From contig NC_053392.1 of the NCBI RefSeq assembly GCF_905171765.1, positions 39,011,114-39,075,113 on the forward strand: a DNA stretch of 64,000 nt, in the 5' to 3' direction. Shown here piece after piece: positions 20,395 to 32,429 of the stretch. The notes beneath the pieces are model-generated. The model worked only from the letters and a program-made list of their open reading frames with translations. It searched no databases and was not told the DNA's origin. Source of the stretch: Bufo bufo. Its lineage: Eukaryota; Chordata; Amphibia; Anura; Bufonidae. Both the position numbers and the translations under genes were made by a program. The first letter of the stretch is position 1; the number at the start of each line of letters is the position of its first letter.

Positions 20395-23300
20395 CCCCGC
20401 ATCACTGTATGATGACATCACCCCCCCAGTATAATACACCTCTCATATCACTGTATGATGACATCATCCCCCCCCCAGTATAATACATCTCCCATATAAC
20501 TGTATGATGACATCTCCCCCCAGTATAATACACCTCCCATATCACTGTATGATGACATCACACACCCCTAGTATAATACACCTCCCATATCACTGTATGA
20601 TGACATCTCCCCCCCCCCAGTATAATACATCTCCCATATAACTGTATGATGACATCTTCCCCCCCCCCAGTATAATACATCTCCCATATAACTGTATGAT
20701 GACATCACCCCCCAGTATAATACACCTCCCATATCACTGTATGATGACATCACACACCCCCAGTATAATACATCTCCCATATAACTGTATGATGACATCT
20801 CCCCCCCCCCCAGTATAATACATCTCCCATATCACTGTATGTTGACATCACCCCCCAGTATAATACACCTCCCATATAACTGTATGATGACATCACCCCC
20901 CCCAGTATAATACACCTCCCATATCACTGTATGATGACATCACACACCCCTAGTATAATACACCTCCCATATCACTGTATGATGACATCTCCCCCCCCCA
21001 GTATAATACATCTCCCATATAACTGTATGATGACATCTCCCCCCCCCCCCAGTATAATACATCTCCCATATCACTGTATGTTGACATCACCCCCCAGTAT
21101 AATACATCTCCCATATAACTGTATGATGACATCACCCCCCCCAGTATAATACACCTCCCATATCACTGTATGATGACATCACCCCCCAGTATAATACACC
21201 TCCCATATCACTGTATGATGACAGATCACCCCCCCCCCAGTATAATACACCTCCCATATCACTGTATGATGACATCACCCCCCCTCAGTATAATATATCT
21301 CCCATATCACTGTATAATGACATCACCCCCCCAGTATAATACACCTCCCATATCACTGTATGATGACATCACCCCCCCTCAGTATAATACACCTCCCATA
21401 TCACTGTATGATGACATCACCCCCCCTCAGTATAATATATCTCCCATATCACTGTATGATGACATCACACACCCCAGTATAATACATCTCCCATATCACT
21501 GTATAATGACATCACACACCCGTAGTATAATACACCTTCCATATCACTGTATGATGACATCACCCCCCAGTATAATACACCTTCCATATCACTGTATGAT
21601 GACATCACACACCCCAGTATAATACATCTCCCATATAACTGTATGATGACATCACCCCCCCGTATAATACACCTCCCATATAACTGTATGATGACATCAC
21701 CCCCAGTATAATACATCTCCTATATCACTGTATGATGACATCACACACCCCTAGTATAATACATCTCCCATATCACTGTATGTTGACATCACCCCCCATT
21801 ATAATACATCTCCCATATCACTGTATGATGACATCACCCCCCAGTATAATACACCTCCCATATCACTGTATGATGACATCACACACCCCTAGTATAATAC
21901 ATCTCCCATATCACTGTATGTTGACATCACCCCCCAGTATAATACATCTCCCATATCACTGTATGATGACATCACCCCCCAGTATAATACACCTCCCATA
22001 TCACTGTATGATGACATCACACACCCCTAGTATAATACATCTCCCATATCACTGTATGTTGACATCACCCCCCAGTATAATACACCTCCCATATCACTGT
22101 ATGATGACATCACCCCCCCCCCAGTATAATACATCTCCCATATAACTGTATGATGACATCACCCCCCCCCAGTTTAATACACCTCCCATATCACTGTACG
22201 ATGACATCACCCTCCCCAGTATAATACACCTCCCATATCACTGTATGATGACATCACACACCCCTAGTATAATACATCTCCCATATCACTGTATGTTGAC
22301 ATCACCCCCCAGTATAATACACCTCCCATATCACTGTATGATGACATCACCCCCCCCAGTATAATACACCTCCCATATCACTGTATGATGACATCACCCC
22401 CCCAGTATAATACATCTCCCATATAACTGTATGATGACATCACCCCCCAGTTTAATACACCTCCCATATCACTGTACGATGACATCACCCTCCCCAGTAT
22501 AATACACCTCCCATATCACTGTATGATGACATCACCCCCCCTCAGTATAATACACCTCCCATATCACTGTATGATGACATAACACACTCCAGTATAATAT
22601 ATCTCCCATATCACTGTATGATGACATCACCCCCCCTCAGTATAATATATCTCCCATATCACTGTATAATGACATCACCCCCCCAGTATAATACACCTCC
22701 CATATCACTGTATGATGACATCCCCCCCCCCTCAGTATAATATATCTCCCATATCACTGTATAATGACATCACCCCCCCAGTATAATACACCTCTCATAT
22801 CACTGTATGATGACATCACACACCCCAGTATAATACATCTCCCATATCACTGTATAATGACATCACACACCCGTAGTATAATACACCTTCCATATCACTG
22901 TATGATGACATCACCCCCCAGTATAATACACCTTCCATATCACTGTATGATGACATCACACACCCCAGTATAATACATCTCCCATATAACTGTATGATGA
23001 CATCACCCCCCCGTATAATACACCTCCCATATAACTGTATGATGACATCACCCCCAGTATAATACATCTCCTATATCACTGTATGATGACATCACACACC
23101 CCTAGTATAATACATCTCCCATATCACTGTATGTTGACATCACCCCCCAGTATAATACATCTCCCATATCACTGTATGATGACATCACCCCCCAGTATAA
23201 TACACCTCCCATATCACTGTATGATGACATCACACACCCCTAGTATAATACATCTCCCATATCACTGTATGTTGACATCACCCCCCAGTATAATACACCT

Positions 23301-26105
23301 CCCATATCACTGTATGATGACATCACCCCCCCCCCCCAGTATAATACATCTCCCATATAACTGTATGATGACATCACCCCCCCCAGTTTAATACACCTCC
23401 CATATCACTGTACGATGACATCACCCTCCCCAGTATAATACACCTCCCATATCACTGTATGATGACATCACACACCCCTAGTATAATACATCTCCCATAT
23501 CACTGTATGTTGACATCACCCCCCAGTATAATACACCTCCCATATGACTGTATGATGACATCACCCCCCCCAGTATAATACACCTCCCATATCACTGTAT
23601 GATGACATCACCCCCCCAGTATAATACATCTCCCATATAACTGTATGATGACATCACCCCCCAGTTTAATACACCTCCCATATCACTGTACGATGACATC
23701 ACCCTCCCCAGTATAATACACCTCCCATATCACTGTATGATGACATAACACACTCCAGTATAATATATCTCCCATATCACTGTATGATGACATCACCCCC
23801 CCTCAGTATAATATATCTCCCATATCACTGTATAATGACATCACCCCCCCAGTATAATACACCTCCCATATCACTGTATGATGACATCACCCCCCCCTCA
23901 GTATAATATATCTCCCATATCACTGTATAATGACATCACCCCCACAGTATAATACACCTCTCATATCACTGTATGATGACATCACACACCCCAGTATAAT
24001 ACATCTCCCATATCACTGTATAATGACATCACACACCTGTAGTATAATACACCTTCCATATCACTGTATGATGACATCACCCCCCAGTATAATACACCTT
24101 CCATATCACTGTATGATGACATCACACACCCCAGTATAATACATCTCCCATATAACTGTATGATGACATCACCCCCAGTATAATACATCTCCTATATCAC
24201 TGTATGATGACATCACACACCCCTAGTATAATACATCTCCCATATCACTGTATGTTGACATCACCCCCCAGTATAATACATCTCCCATATCACTGTATGA
24301 TGACATCACCCCCCAGTATAATACACCTCCCATATCACTGTATGATGACATCACACCCCCCTAGTATAATACATCTCCCATATCACTGTATGTTGACATC
24401 ACCCCCCAGTATAATACATCTCCCATATCACTGTATAATGACATCACCCCCCCAGTATAATACACCTCCCATATCACTGTATGATGACATCACACACCCC
24501 TAGTATAATACATCTCCCATATCACTGTATGTTGACATCACCCCCCAGTATAATACACCTCCCATATCACTGTATGATGACATCACCCCCCCAGTATAAT
24601 ACATCTCCCATATAACTGTATGATGACATCACCCCCCCCCCCCCCCAGTTTAATACACCTCCCATATCACTGTACGATGACATCACCCTCCCCAGTATAA
24701 TACACCTCCCATATCACTGTATGATGACATCACACACCCCTAGTATAATACACCTCCCATATCACTGTATGATGACATCACCCTCCCCAGTATAATACAC
24801 CTCCCATATCACTGTATGATGACATAACACACTCCAGTATAATATATCTCCCATATCACTGTATGATGACATCACCCCCCCTCAGTATAATATATCTCCC
24901 ATATCACTGTATAATGACATCACCCCCCCAGTATAATACACCTCCCATATCACTGTATGATGACATCACACACCCCAGTATAATACATCTCCCATATCAC
25001 TGTATAATGACATCACACACCCGTAGTATAATACACCTTCCATATCACTGTATGATGACATCACCCCCCAGTATAATACACCTCCCATATCACTGTATGA
25101 TGACATCACACACCCTCAGTATAATACACCTCCCATATCACTGTATGATGACATCACCCCCCCCCCCCAGTATAATACATCTCCCATATAACTGTATGAT
25201 GACATCACCCCCCCCCCAGTTTAATACACCTCCCATATCACTGTACGATGACATCACCCTCCCCAGTATAATACACCTCCCATATCACTGTATGATGACA
25301 TCACCCTCCCAGTATAATACACCTCCCATATCACTGTATGATGACATAACACACTCCAGTATAATATATCTCCCATATCACTGTATGATGACATCACCCC
25401 CCCCCTCAGTATAATATATCTCCCATATCACTGTATAATGACATCACCCCCCCAGTATAATACACCTCCCATATCACTGTATAATGACATCACCCCCCCA
25501 GTATAATACACCTCCCATATCACTGTATGATGACAGATCCCCCCCCCCCCCCCAGTATAATACACCTCTCATATCACTGTATGATGACATCACACACCCC
25601 AGTATAATACATCTCCCATATCACTGTATAATGACATCACACACCCGTAGTATAATACACCTTCCATATCACTGTATGATGACATCACCCCCCAGTATAA
25701 TACACCTCCCATATCACTGTATGATGACATCACCCCCCAGTATAATACACCTCCCATATCACTGTATAATGACATCACCCCCCCAGTATAATACACCTCC
25801 CATATCACTGTATGATGACAGATCACCCCCCCCCCCCCAGTATAATACACCTCTCATATCACTGTATGATGACATCACACACCCCAGTATAATACATCTC
25901 CCATATCACTGTATAATGACATCACACACCCGTAGTATAATACACCTTCCATATCACTGTATGATGACATCACCCCCCAGTATAATACACCTCCCATATC
26001 ACTGTATGATGACATCACCCCCCAGTATAATACACCTCCCATATCACTGTATGATGACATCACACACCCCCAGTATAATACACCTTCCATATCACTGTAT
26101 GATGA
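20395..26105. repeat. 5.7-kb minisatellite upstream of PBK with higher-order structure
   Basis: About 125 units of 43-50 bp: a C run (sometimes CACACACCCC), AGTATAATACACCTCCCATA, TCACTGTATGATGACATCA. Unit variants (TGTTGACATCA, TATAATGACATCA, GACATAACACACTCC, AGTTTAATAC) recur in the same order. A block at 21465 repeats at 22816 (+1351) and again, partly, at 23982 (+1166); a 285-bp block repeats at 25591 and 25876. Weak open frames on both strands are repeat artefacts. Confidence 0.95.
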
Positions 26106-26309
26106 CTTGCTGAAGATTTATTATTCTGCATTATTTTAATACTAGAACAGAAACGCATCAGTCAGATACTTTCCTTTGACCCTTTTGTAGACATTTTTAG
26201 TAATGTGTGGGCACAAAGAGAAAGCAAGAAGCTGCTCCCTGGAGGCAGCACAGAAGCTGTGGTCGGAGCAGTTCAATAGACATTTCTGGGTTTAGGAATG
26301 TGATCGCTC

Positions 26310-26870
26310 TGCTGAAAACCTTTACTGGATTGACAACGCATTTCGGGACCGATCGGAGTGAGCTTGGTGTCTTGGGGTGCTTATTCAGCGTTTCAGGACA
26401 GATCTCACCAGATTGACATTGCATTTGAGGACCGATCGACAACATCGCTGAAAATGTTTACTGGTGCAGCAACGCATTTTGGGACAGATCTCGTACAGTG
26501 TTGAAAATCTTTACTGCATCAATATCATATCTGAGGACTGATCTGGTACAATGCTGAGAATCAAGATTTGGGACTCATTCTCGATAGTGTTGAGAATATT
26601 CAACAACGCGTTTCGGACTGGTCTTTTACAATACTGAAAATCTGTGAATCAGTAAAGAGTTTTGGGATGTATCTGGTAAAATAATTAAAAAAAATTCTTG
26701 CCTCACTAACACCTTTGGGGCCAACCTGACACAATTCTGAGAATCTTTATTGGTTCAACAACGCATTTCAGGACCGGTGTGGTACAATTCCAAAAATCTG
26801 TGCTAATTTAACATCACATATTATGGAATAATCGTGAAAAGTATTGTTACTCATGCTTAACAATGCTAAA
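26310..26870. repeat. Degenerate tandem repeat of about 70 bp
   Basis: Diverged units sharing GCTGAAAATCTTTACTG, CAACAACGCATTTCGGGAC and GATCTGGTACAAT. It is an old minisatellite. 26106-26310 shows nothing recognisable. Confidence 0.7.
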
Positions 26871-26879
26871 AATCCTGCC

Positions 26880-27341
26880 ACCACTCGTCATATCCGGCAA
26901 TCTGCATGCAAACGGACAGCATTTGTAGACGGATCCGCCTCACAAATGCAATGAAAGAACGGATCCGTCTCTCTGTCTTAGGGACAAACAGATCCGTTTC
27001 TATTATTTATTTATTTTTCACATTTTTACCGGATCCGGCATTCTGGTATTTTTAATGTCGGATCCGGCACTAATACATTTCAATGTAAATTAATGCCGGA
27101 TCCGGCATTCCGGCAACTGATCCGGAATTTTGGACGGAAAGAATACCGCAGCATGCTGCAGTATTTCCTCCGTCCAAAACGCTGTTCAGTAACTGAACTG
27201 AAGACATCCTGATGCATCCTGAACGGAATGTTCTCCATTCAGAATGCATGGGGATAAAACTGATCAGTTCTTTTCCAGTATAAAGCCCGTAGGACGGAAC
27301 TCAGCGCCGATAAAGAATAACGCTGGTGTGAAAGTACCCTT
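26880..27341. mobile_element. MITE-like repeat rich in GGATCCGG motifs
   Basis: Contains several GGATCCG/CGGATCC motifs and internal inverted repeats (TTTTGGACGGA... / ...TCCGTCCAAAA at 27130-27180), ending GTGTGAAAGTACCCTTAA. It is a non-coding, probable DNA-transposon relic; the left end is not sharply defined. 27342-27467 holds nothing recognisable. Confidence 0.5.
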
Positions 27342-27616
27342 AAACTGAACTTTTAATATCAGAAAGGACAGAGCGTACAAACGATGGGGTTATCATAGAA
27401 AATATAACAAAATACGCAGACATATAAACACAGTGCAAAATAACATAAAAGGGATAAAAATAGAACTTTAAAGTGTAACTGTCATTCTTTTTTTCTTTCT
27501 TTTAATTTTGCAATGTGATACCGACCACTTTAATTACGCTGATCTCTTCCAGTCAGATTCTGTGGTATAGTATAAATTTCTATCTATTTCAGGAAATTAA
27601 TTTATCATATTTTATA

Positions 27617-29224
27617 CAGTCATGTGAAAAAATTAGGACACCCTTTGAAAGCATGTGGTTTTTTGTAACATTTTTAATAAATGGTTATTTTATCTCCGTT
27701 TCAACAATACAGAGAGATTAAAGTAATCCAACTAAACAAAGAAAACTGAAGAAAAGTCTTTTCAAGATCTTCTGTAAATGTCATTCTACAAAAATGCCTA
27801 TTCTAACTGAGGAAAAAGATAGGACACCCTTGCCCCTAATAGCGAGTGTTACCTCCTTTGGCTGAAATAACTGCAGTGAGACGGTTCTTGTAGCCATCTA
27901 CCAGTCTTCGACATCGGTCTGAGGAAATTTTACCCCACTCCTCAATGCAGAACTTTTTCAGCTGTGAGATGTTTGAGGGGTTTCTTGCACGTACAGCCCT
28001 TTTCAAGTCACCCCACAGCATCTCAATGGGATTCAAATCTGGACTTTGACTTGGCCATTCCAGGACTCTCCATTTCTTCTTTTTCAGCCAATCTTTGGTT
28101 GATTTACTAGTATGTTTTGGGTCATTGTCATGTTGCATGGTCCAGTTCCGCTTCAGCTTTAATTTTCTAACTGATGGTCTCACATGTTCTTCAAGCACCT
28201 TCTGATACACAGTAGAATTCATCGTGGATTCTATGATGGTGAGCTGACCAGGTCCTGCTGCAGCAAAGCAGCCCCAAACCATGACACTTCCACCTCCATG
28301 CTTCACAGTTGGTATGAGGTTCTTTTCTTGGAATGCTGTGTTTGGTTTACGCCAAACATGTCCTCTGCTGTTGTGTCCAAATAATTCAATTTTGGACTCA
28401 TCTGTCCAAAGAACATTATTCCAGAAGTCCTGGTCTTTGTCAACTTTATCTCTGGCAAATGTCAGTCTGGCCTCGATGTTTCTCTTGGAAAGCAAAGGTT
28501 TCCTCCTTGCACACCTCCCATGCAAGTTAAACTTGTACAGTCTCTTTCTGATTGTAGAGGCATGTACTTCTACATCAACAGTAGCCAGAGCCTGCTGTAG
28601 TTCTCGAGATGACACTTTAGGGTTTTTGGAGACCTCTTTTAGCATCTTGCGGTCTGCTCTTGGGGTGAACTTGCTGGGGCGACCAGTCCTGGGCATGTTG
28701 GCAGTTGTTTTGAAAGCCCTCCACTTGTAGACTATCTTCCGGACAGTGGAATGGCTGATTTCAAAATCTTTTGAGATCTTTTTAAATCCCTTCCCAGACT
28801 CATAGGCTGCTACAATCTTTTTTCTGAAGTCCTCTGACAGCTCTTTTGCTCTCACCATGGTGCTCACTCTCACTTCAACAGTCAGGAGCACACCAAACTA
28901 AATGTCTGAGGTTTAAATAGGGCAAGCCTCATTCAACATGCAGAGTAACGATCTACTAATTATGTGCACCTGGTGTGAGATCTGAGCCAATTTAAGAGGG
29001 AATACATGTGAGGGTGTCCTATCTTTTTCCTCAGTTAGAATAGGCATTTTAGTAGAATGACATTTACAGAAGATCTTGAAAAGACTTTTCTTCAGTTTTC
29101 TTTGTTTAGTTGGATTACTTTAATCTCTCTGTATTGTTGAAACGGAGATGAAATAACCATTTATTAAAAATGTTACAAAAAACCACATGCTTTCAAAGGG
29201 TGTCCTAATTTTTTCACATGACTG
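27617..29224 (-). mobile_element. Tc1-type transposon, apparently young
   Basis: Flanked by TA (27615-27616 and 29225-29226). Terminal inverted repeats of about 210 bp start CAGTCATGTGAAAAAATTAG and differ at only about two positions between the ends. The transposase ORF is intact. A secondary GATAGGACACCCTTG-type direct repeat marks the inner end of each arm, as in IR/DR-type Tc1 elements. Confidence 0.95.
27836..28858 (-). CDS. Tc1-family transposase, intact
   Basis: A DDE transposase that cuts and pastes the element at TA sites. The start chosen is the second Met (complement of 28856-28858, MVRAKELSEDFRKKIV), giving 340 residues, the usual Tc1 length; an upstream in-frame ATG at 28891 would add 11 residues. 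Domains: two helix-turn-helix units (about 5-55, SHSTVRKIVYKWR; and 75-120, VHASTIRKRLYKF), separated by a GRPSKFTPR AT-hook-like segment. The catalytic DD34E residues lie in WTDESKIELFG, HDNDPKHTSK and SPDLNPIEMLWG. There is no internal stop. The glycine-rich box (KHGGGSVMVWGCF) is intact. A functional protein is plausible. Confidence 0.95.
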   Translation of the reverse strand: MVRAKELSEDFRKKIVAAYESGKGFKKISKDFEISHSTVRKIVYKWRAFKTTANMPRTGRPSKFTPRADRKMLKEVSKNPKVSSRELQQALATVDVEVHASTIRKRLYKFNLHGRCARRKPLLSKRNIEARLTFARDKVDKDQDFWNNVLWTDESKIELFGHNSRGHVWRKPNTAFQEKNLIPTVKHGGGSVMVWGCFAAAGPGQLTIIESTMNSTVYQKVLEEHVRPSVRKLKLKRNWTMQHDNDPKHTSKSTKDWLKKKKWRVLEWPSQSPDLNPIEMLWGDLKRAVRARNPSNISQLKKFCIEEWGKISSDRCRRLVDGYKNRLTAVISAKGGNTRY

Positions 29225-29806
29225 TATATATATATATATATTGTATCTAGACTGAAAGGAGGGTATTGTAACTGCAGTATCAATTACATCCTCTTCAGTC
29301 TAGGGAGATGAATGTATATCATTGATGTAGATTTTCATATCACTGTATCATCACCAAAGAACTGTGTTCAAGTCACATATGGTTGAATCTATATTTATAT
29401 ATATATGGAAGTAAAGATGATGAAAATCTGATGTCCGCTAAAATCTGATCCATTTGTTGGCTGGGAGAAATCAAGTGTACGGTTAAGGATTTGTTTCCTT
29501 GTGTTATTATTAAGATATCCAGATTTATATTCTTTGTGGTTATTTATTGCATTTCATTGTTTATCACCATTTTATTGTCAAATAATTTTATATTTTATTC
29601 TATTTGCACTGAATTATTATTAATAAATATATATATATTTTGTATATTATTTTTTGTTGTTGTCTTGAGCTCTAATTAGATCTTCTTTTGTTTATGGAAA
29701 TAAGTTGGAATCTCCTTTATTATAGATCCTGTTTTTCAGAGCAGTATAAATATTCTGACAGACACATTACAAAAAAAAAAAAAAAAGAATGACATTTACA
29801 CTTTAA

Positions 29807-30009
29807 TAAATTACGCGACGGTTAAGTCCGGTTGCCCGGGGAAGTAGAACTATCGGTCAGTCCATCAGCTAGTGATCCCCAAAGAAATGACAGTTTGCTT
29901 TGCTTCATGCATGTGTTAACCCCTTCAGGACCCTGCCATTTTTCTCCTTAAGGACCAGGCCGTTTTTTGGAAATTTGACGTGTGGTAATAACTTTGGGAC
30001 GCTTTTACT
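29807..30009. other. Fragment of TTAA-type repeat, otherwise unassigned
   Basis: 29933-30009 (TTAACCCCTTCAGGACC, CTTAAGGACCAGGCCG) resembles the left end of the 3-kb TTAA element at 12753 and is cut off by the next insertion. 29807-29932 shows nothing recognisable. Confidence 0.4.
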
Positions 30010-30159
30010 TACCGTATTTTTCGCCCTATAAGATGCACTTTCCCCCCCAAAAGTGGGGGAAAAATAGCAGTGCGTCTTATGGGGCGAATGCTGCATTTTG
30101 CCCAATTTTCAATGATATGCTGCGCGGCGGGTGTATCAGCTGAGAGGGAGGAGGGGATG

Positions 30160-30650
30160 GGGGCCGGCATCTGCTTTTATAATGACAGCGGGGCCCGTGC
30201 AGTGACTGTATTCTACTACACAGGCCCCGCTCACTGTATATAACCGTATCTGTAATTGTAGGCATTGTTAATATATACAAATTCTGGGTATTCAGCGCCT
30301 GTATTACGGTACTTACAAGCACTCGGTAGCAGAGAGGAGAGAGGAGGGAGGAGGACGGGCGCTGGCAGCGTGAGTCACTACATCACGCGCCCTGCGCCAC
30401 CCACTTTATAATTGAAGCAGGAGGCGTGGGCGTATGACGTAGTGACTCACGCTGCCAGCGCCCGTCCTCCTCCCTCCTCTCTCCTCTCTGCTACCGAGTG
30501 CTTGTAAGTACCGTAATACAGGCGCTGATTACCCAGAATTTGTATATATTAACAATGCCTACAATTACAGATATGATTATATACAGTGAGCGTGGCCCGT
30601 GTAGTAGAATACAGTCACTGCACGGGCCCCGCTGTCATTATAAAACCAGA
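30160..30650. repeat. Long inverted repeat, about 240-bp arms
   Basis: Arms 30160-30398 and 30412-30650 are near-complementary, for example CGGGCGCTGGCAGCGTGAGT at 30356 and its complement at 30443. The spacer is short. Confidence 0.88.
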
Positions 30651-30754
30651 TGCGACCCCCACCCCCTGTATTGGGGGTCATTCACACTACAGGGACACTG
30701 GTATGGAGGGGATCTGTGGAAGACACATAGCATAAGTTGCTATATATGTGTCAT

Positions 30755-31010
30755 CCACAGATCCCCCCCATAACAGTGTCACCCACAGATCCCCCCATAA
30801 CAGTGTCACCCACAGATCCCCCATAACAGTGTCACCCACAGATCCCCCATAACAGTGTCACCCACAGATCCCCCATAACAGTGTCACCCACAGATCCCCC
30901 ATAACAGTGTCACCCACAGATCCCCCATAACAGTGTCACCCACAGATCCCCCATAACAGTGTCCTCAACAGATCCCCCATAATAGTGTCATCCACAGACC
31001 ACCATTAGTT
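30755..31010. repeat. 27-bp minisatellite
   Basis: About nine copies of CCCCCATAACAGTGTCACCC + ACAGATC. The copies are contiguous, without spacers. Confidence 0.93.
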
Positions 31011-31087
31011 CAAAACCCACCAAAAGCACACCTTCAAATAGGTGCGTCTTATGGGCAGGTGCGTCTTATAGGGCGAAAAATACGGTA

Positions 31088-31207
31088 TTATTGAATCATT
31101 GAAGAACAAGAGCGTATAAAGGCAACCTTTTTGAAGCATTTTGCTGAATTATATAATTCAGATAAGGCTATATCAGATGAAGAAATGGATTCAATTTTGG
31201 ACTCTAT
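31088..31207 (+). pseudogene. L1-like LINE ORF2 fragment (part 1)
   Basis: The plus frame reads TFLKHFAELYNSDKAISDEE, typical of the segment ahead of the LINE reverse transcriptase. It is interrupted by a MITE and resumes at 31653. Confidence 0.65.
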
Positions 31208-31652
31208 GGGCCAGATTTATCATGACTCTGACAGCTCACTCCACTTTAACATATGGCTAAAGTCCGTTTTAGCCAAGTCAGATTTATGATCGGCCCTTTA
31301 AGACTGTAATAAATGTGGTTTGACGGTAGCAGTTTATCCGTCAGTAAGCAGCTTTACAAAAGTCGCACGTCTTTACGAAAAAGTCGCATGTTCTATTAAA
31401 AAGTCTCAGAAATAAGCATGGTCCTCACTGGAGTGAAATTGCGCATTTATTTGCAACTTTTTAAATAGTCGCAATAGTAAATCTGTCTAGAGATTAATTT
31501 ACATAAGAAAACACGCCCACTTTCTGAAAACTGGCAAGCATAGCGCAGAGCAGTAAAAAGTCGCAAATTTATGCGCAGTTTAAGCGATTGCGCAAAAATT
31601 TGCGACTTTTTCACTCCATTATTCTGACTTGAGCTAATGATAAATCTGGCCC
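31208..31652. mobile_element. MITE in the LINE (GGGCCAGATTTATCAT ends)
   Basis: Inverted ends GGGCCAGATTTATCAT (31208-31223) and ATGATAAATCTGGCCC (31637-31652) are flanked by TAT on both sides (31205-31207, 31653-31655). A 3-bp duplication would suit a PIF/Harbinger-type element. Non-coding. Confidence 0.7.
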
Positions 31653-31910
31653 TATTTCTCTTCCAGTTCTTACCGATACTCAGAGGGAGCTTCTAGATGT
31701 GGACCCAAGGCATGTTTGGGAAATTCTTCCACTGGGACAGATGGGCTCCCATATGAATTCTGTCGTAAATACGGAGAGACTATCCTCCCTCGTTTATTGG
31801 AGGTGTTTTCTGGATCATTTGAGGAGGGTAGCCTTCCAGAATCAATGACAGAGGCTGTAATAATATTAAGATTGAAAAAGGGGAAAGATCCCCTTGATAT
31901 GGGGTCATAT
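31653..31910 (+). pseudogene. L1-like LINE reverse transcriptase fragment (part 2)
   Basis: Frames read LPVLTDTQRELLDVDP, then (shifted) GTDGLPYEFCRKYGE, MTEAVIILRLKKGKDPLDM and GSY, the first blocks of an L1-clade reverse transcriptase. The sequence breaks at CATAT (31906-31910), where two Gypsy elements inserted, and resumes at 44006. Confidence 0.8.
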
Positions 31911-32427
31911 TGTCACGGATGGTGTTGCAGAAAACTGGAAGTTATAAATAAACATCCGACTGACTTGATCCCAAACTAAGGAACATATGGGTGACCCCTA
32001 GAGCTCTCCCTGACTGCTATGCCCATGCAAAGGTCTTTATGGTAGACGATTGCATGCCCTTGTACCTAGACTGTGTGACACCTGAAAACCCTATAATAGT
32101 GAGGGGACACGACAACCGGCTTCCTGCACTTAATACGGACGGAGTCAGGGTCACCTAGAATCAAGCCAGCAAGGAAACACAAATAAAGGAAAAATACTTA
32201 TCTGAGGAATCAACAGTTGCAGCCTCCAGCAGTGAACACAATCAAGGAAGTAGTATAAACTGCAAAGTGAGGCAGTATGGGAGGGAATATAAAGGGAAGC
32301 AATCAGTGTAAATAGGTGACAGCTGGGAGAAGGAAAGGAGATGACAAAGTGAAACCAAAACAAAGAACATCATGCAAGAGGTACAGAAGAACGTCTGCCA
32401 GACCTTCTCAGAGAGCTGGCGGTGACA
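31911..32427 (-). repeat. Gypsy element 1, 3' LTR
   Basis: A 517-bp repeat with TG...CA ends that matches 37337-37865 with scattered substitutions and small gaps. It contains GTTGCAGAAAACTGGAAGTT near its left end. Confidence 0.9.
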
Positions 32428-32429
32428 GT

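Larger units (their letters stand above)
27472..29802. mobile_element. TTAA-type MITE split by the Tc1 element
   Basis: Ends AGTGTAACTGTCATTCTTTT (left) and, on the complement, AGTGTAAATGTCATTCTTTT (right) are flanked by TTAA (27468-27471 and 29803-29806). Without the Tc1 insertion the element is about 720 bp, AT-rich and non-coding. 29225-29802 is AT-rich filler with TATATA runs and no gene. Confidence 0.7.
30010..31087. mobile_element. Palindromic DNA transposon with TACCGTATTTTTCGCCC ends
   Basis: Inverted ends TACCGTATTTTTCGCCCTAT (30010-30029) and its complement (31068-31087). Each is followed by a GCGTCTTAT-type segment. The interior is a 490-bp palindrome and a 27-bp minisatellite. 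There is no coding region, and the target duplication could not be fixed. Confidence 0.7.

Noticed and set aside
20395..26105. Repetitive open frames ([17 protein letters not shown]) on both strands
   Set aside because: Products of the 45-bp satellite, with no start context or splice sites.
28184..28730. Plus-strand frames of 65-149 codons
   Set aside because: Antisense shadows of the Tc1 transposase.
29330..29360. CATATCACTGTAT match to the satellite unit
   Set aside because: A single 13-nt match in AT-rich sequence without the rest of the unit; probably chance.
30755..31010. Regular short repeats resembling a CRISPR array
   Set aside because: The units are contiguous, without unique spacers, in eukaryotic DNA; it is a minisatellite.
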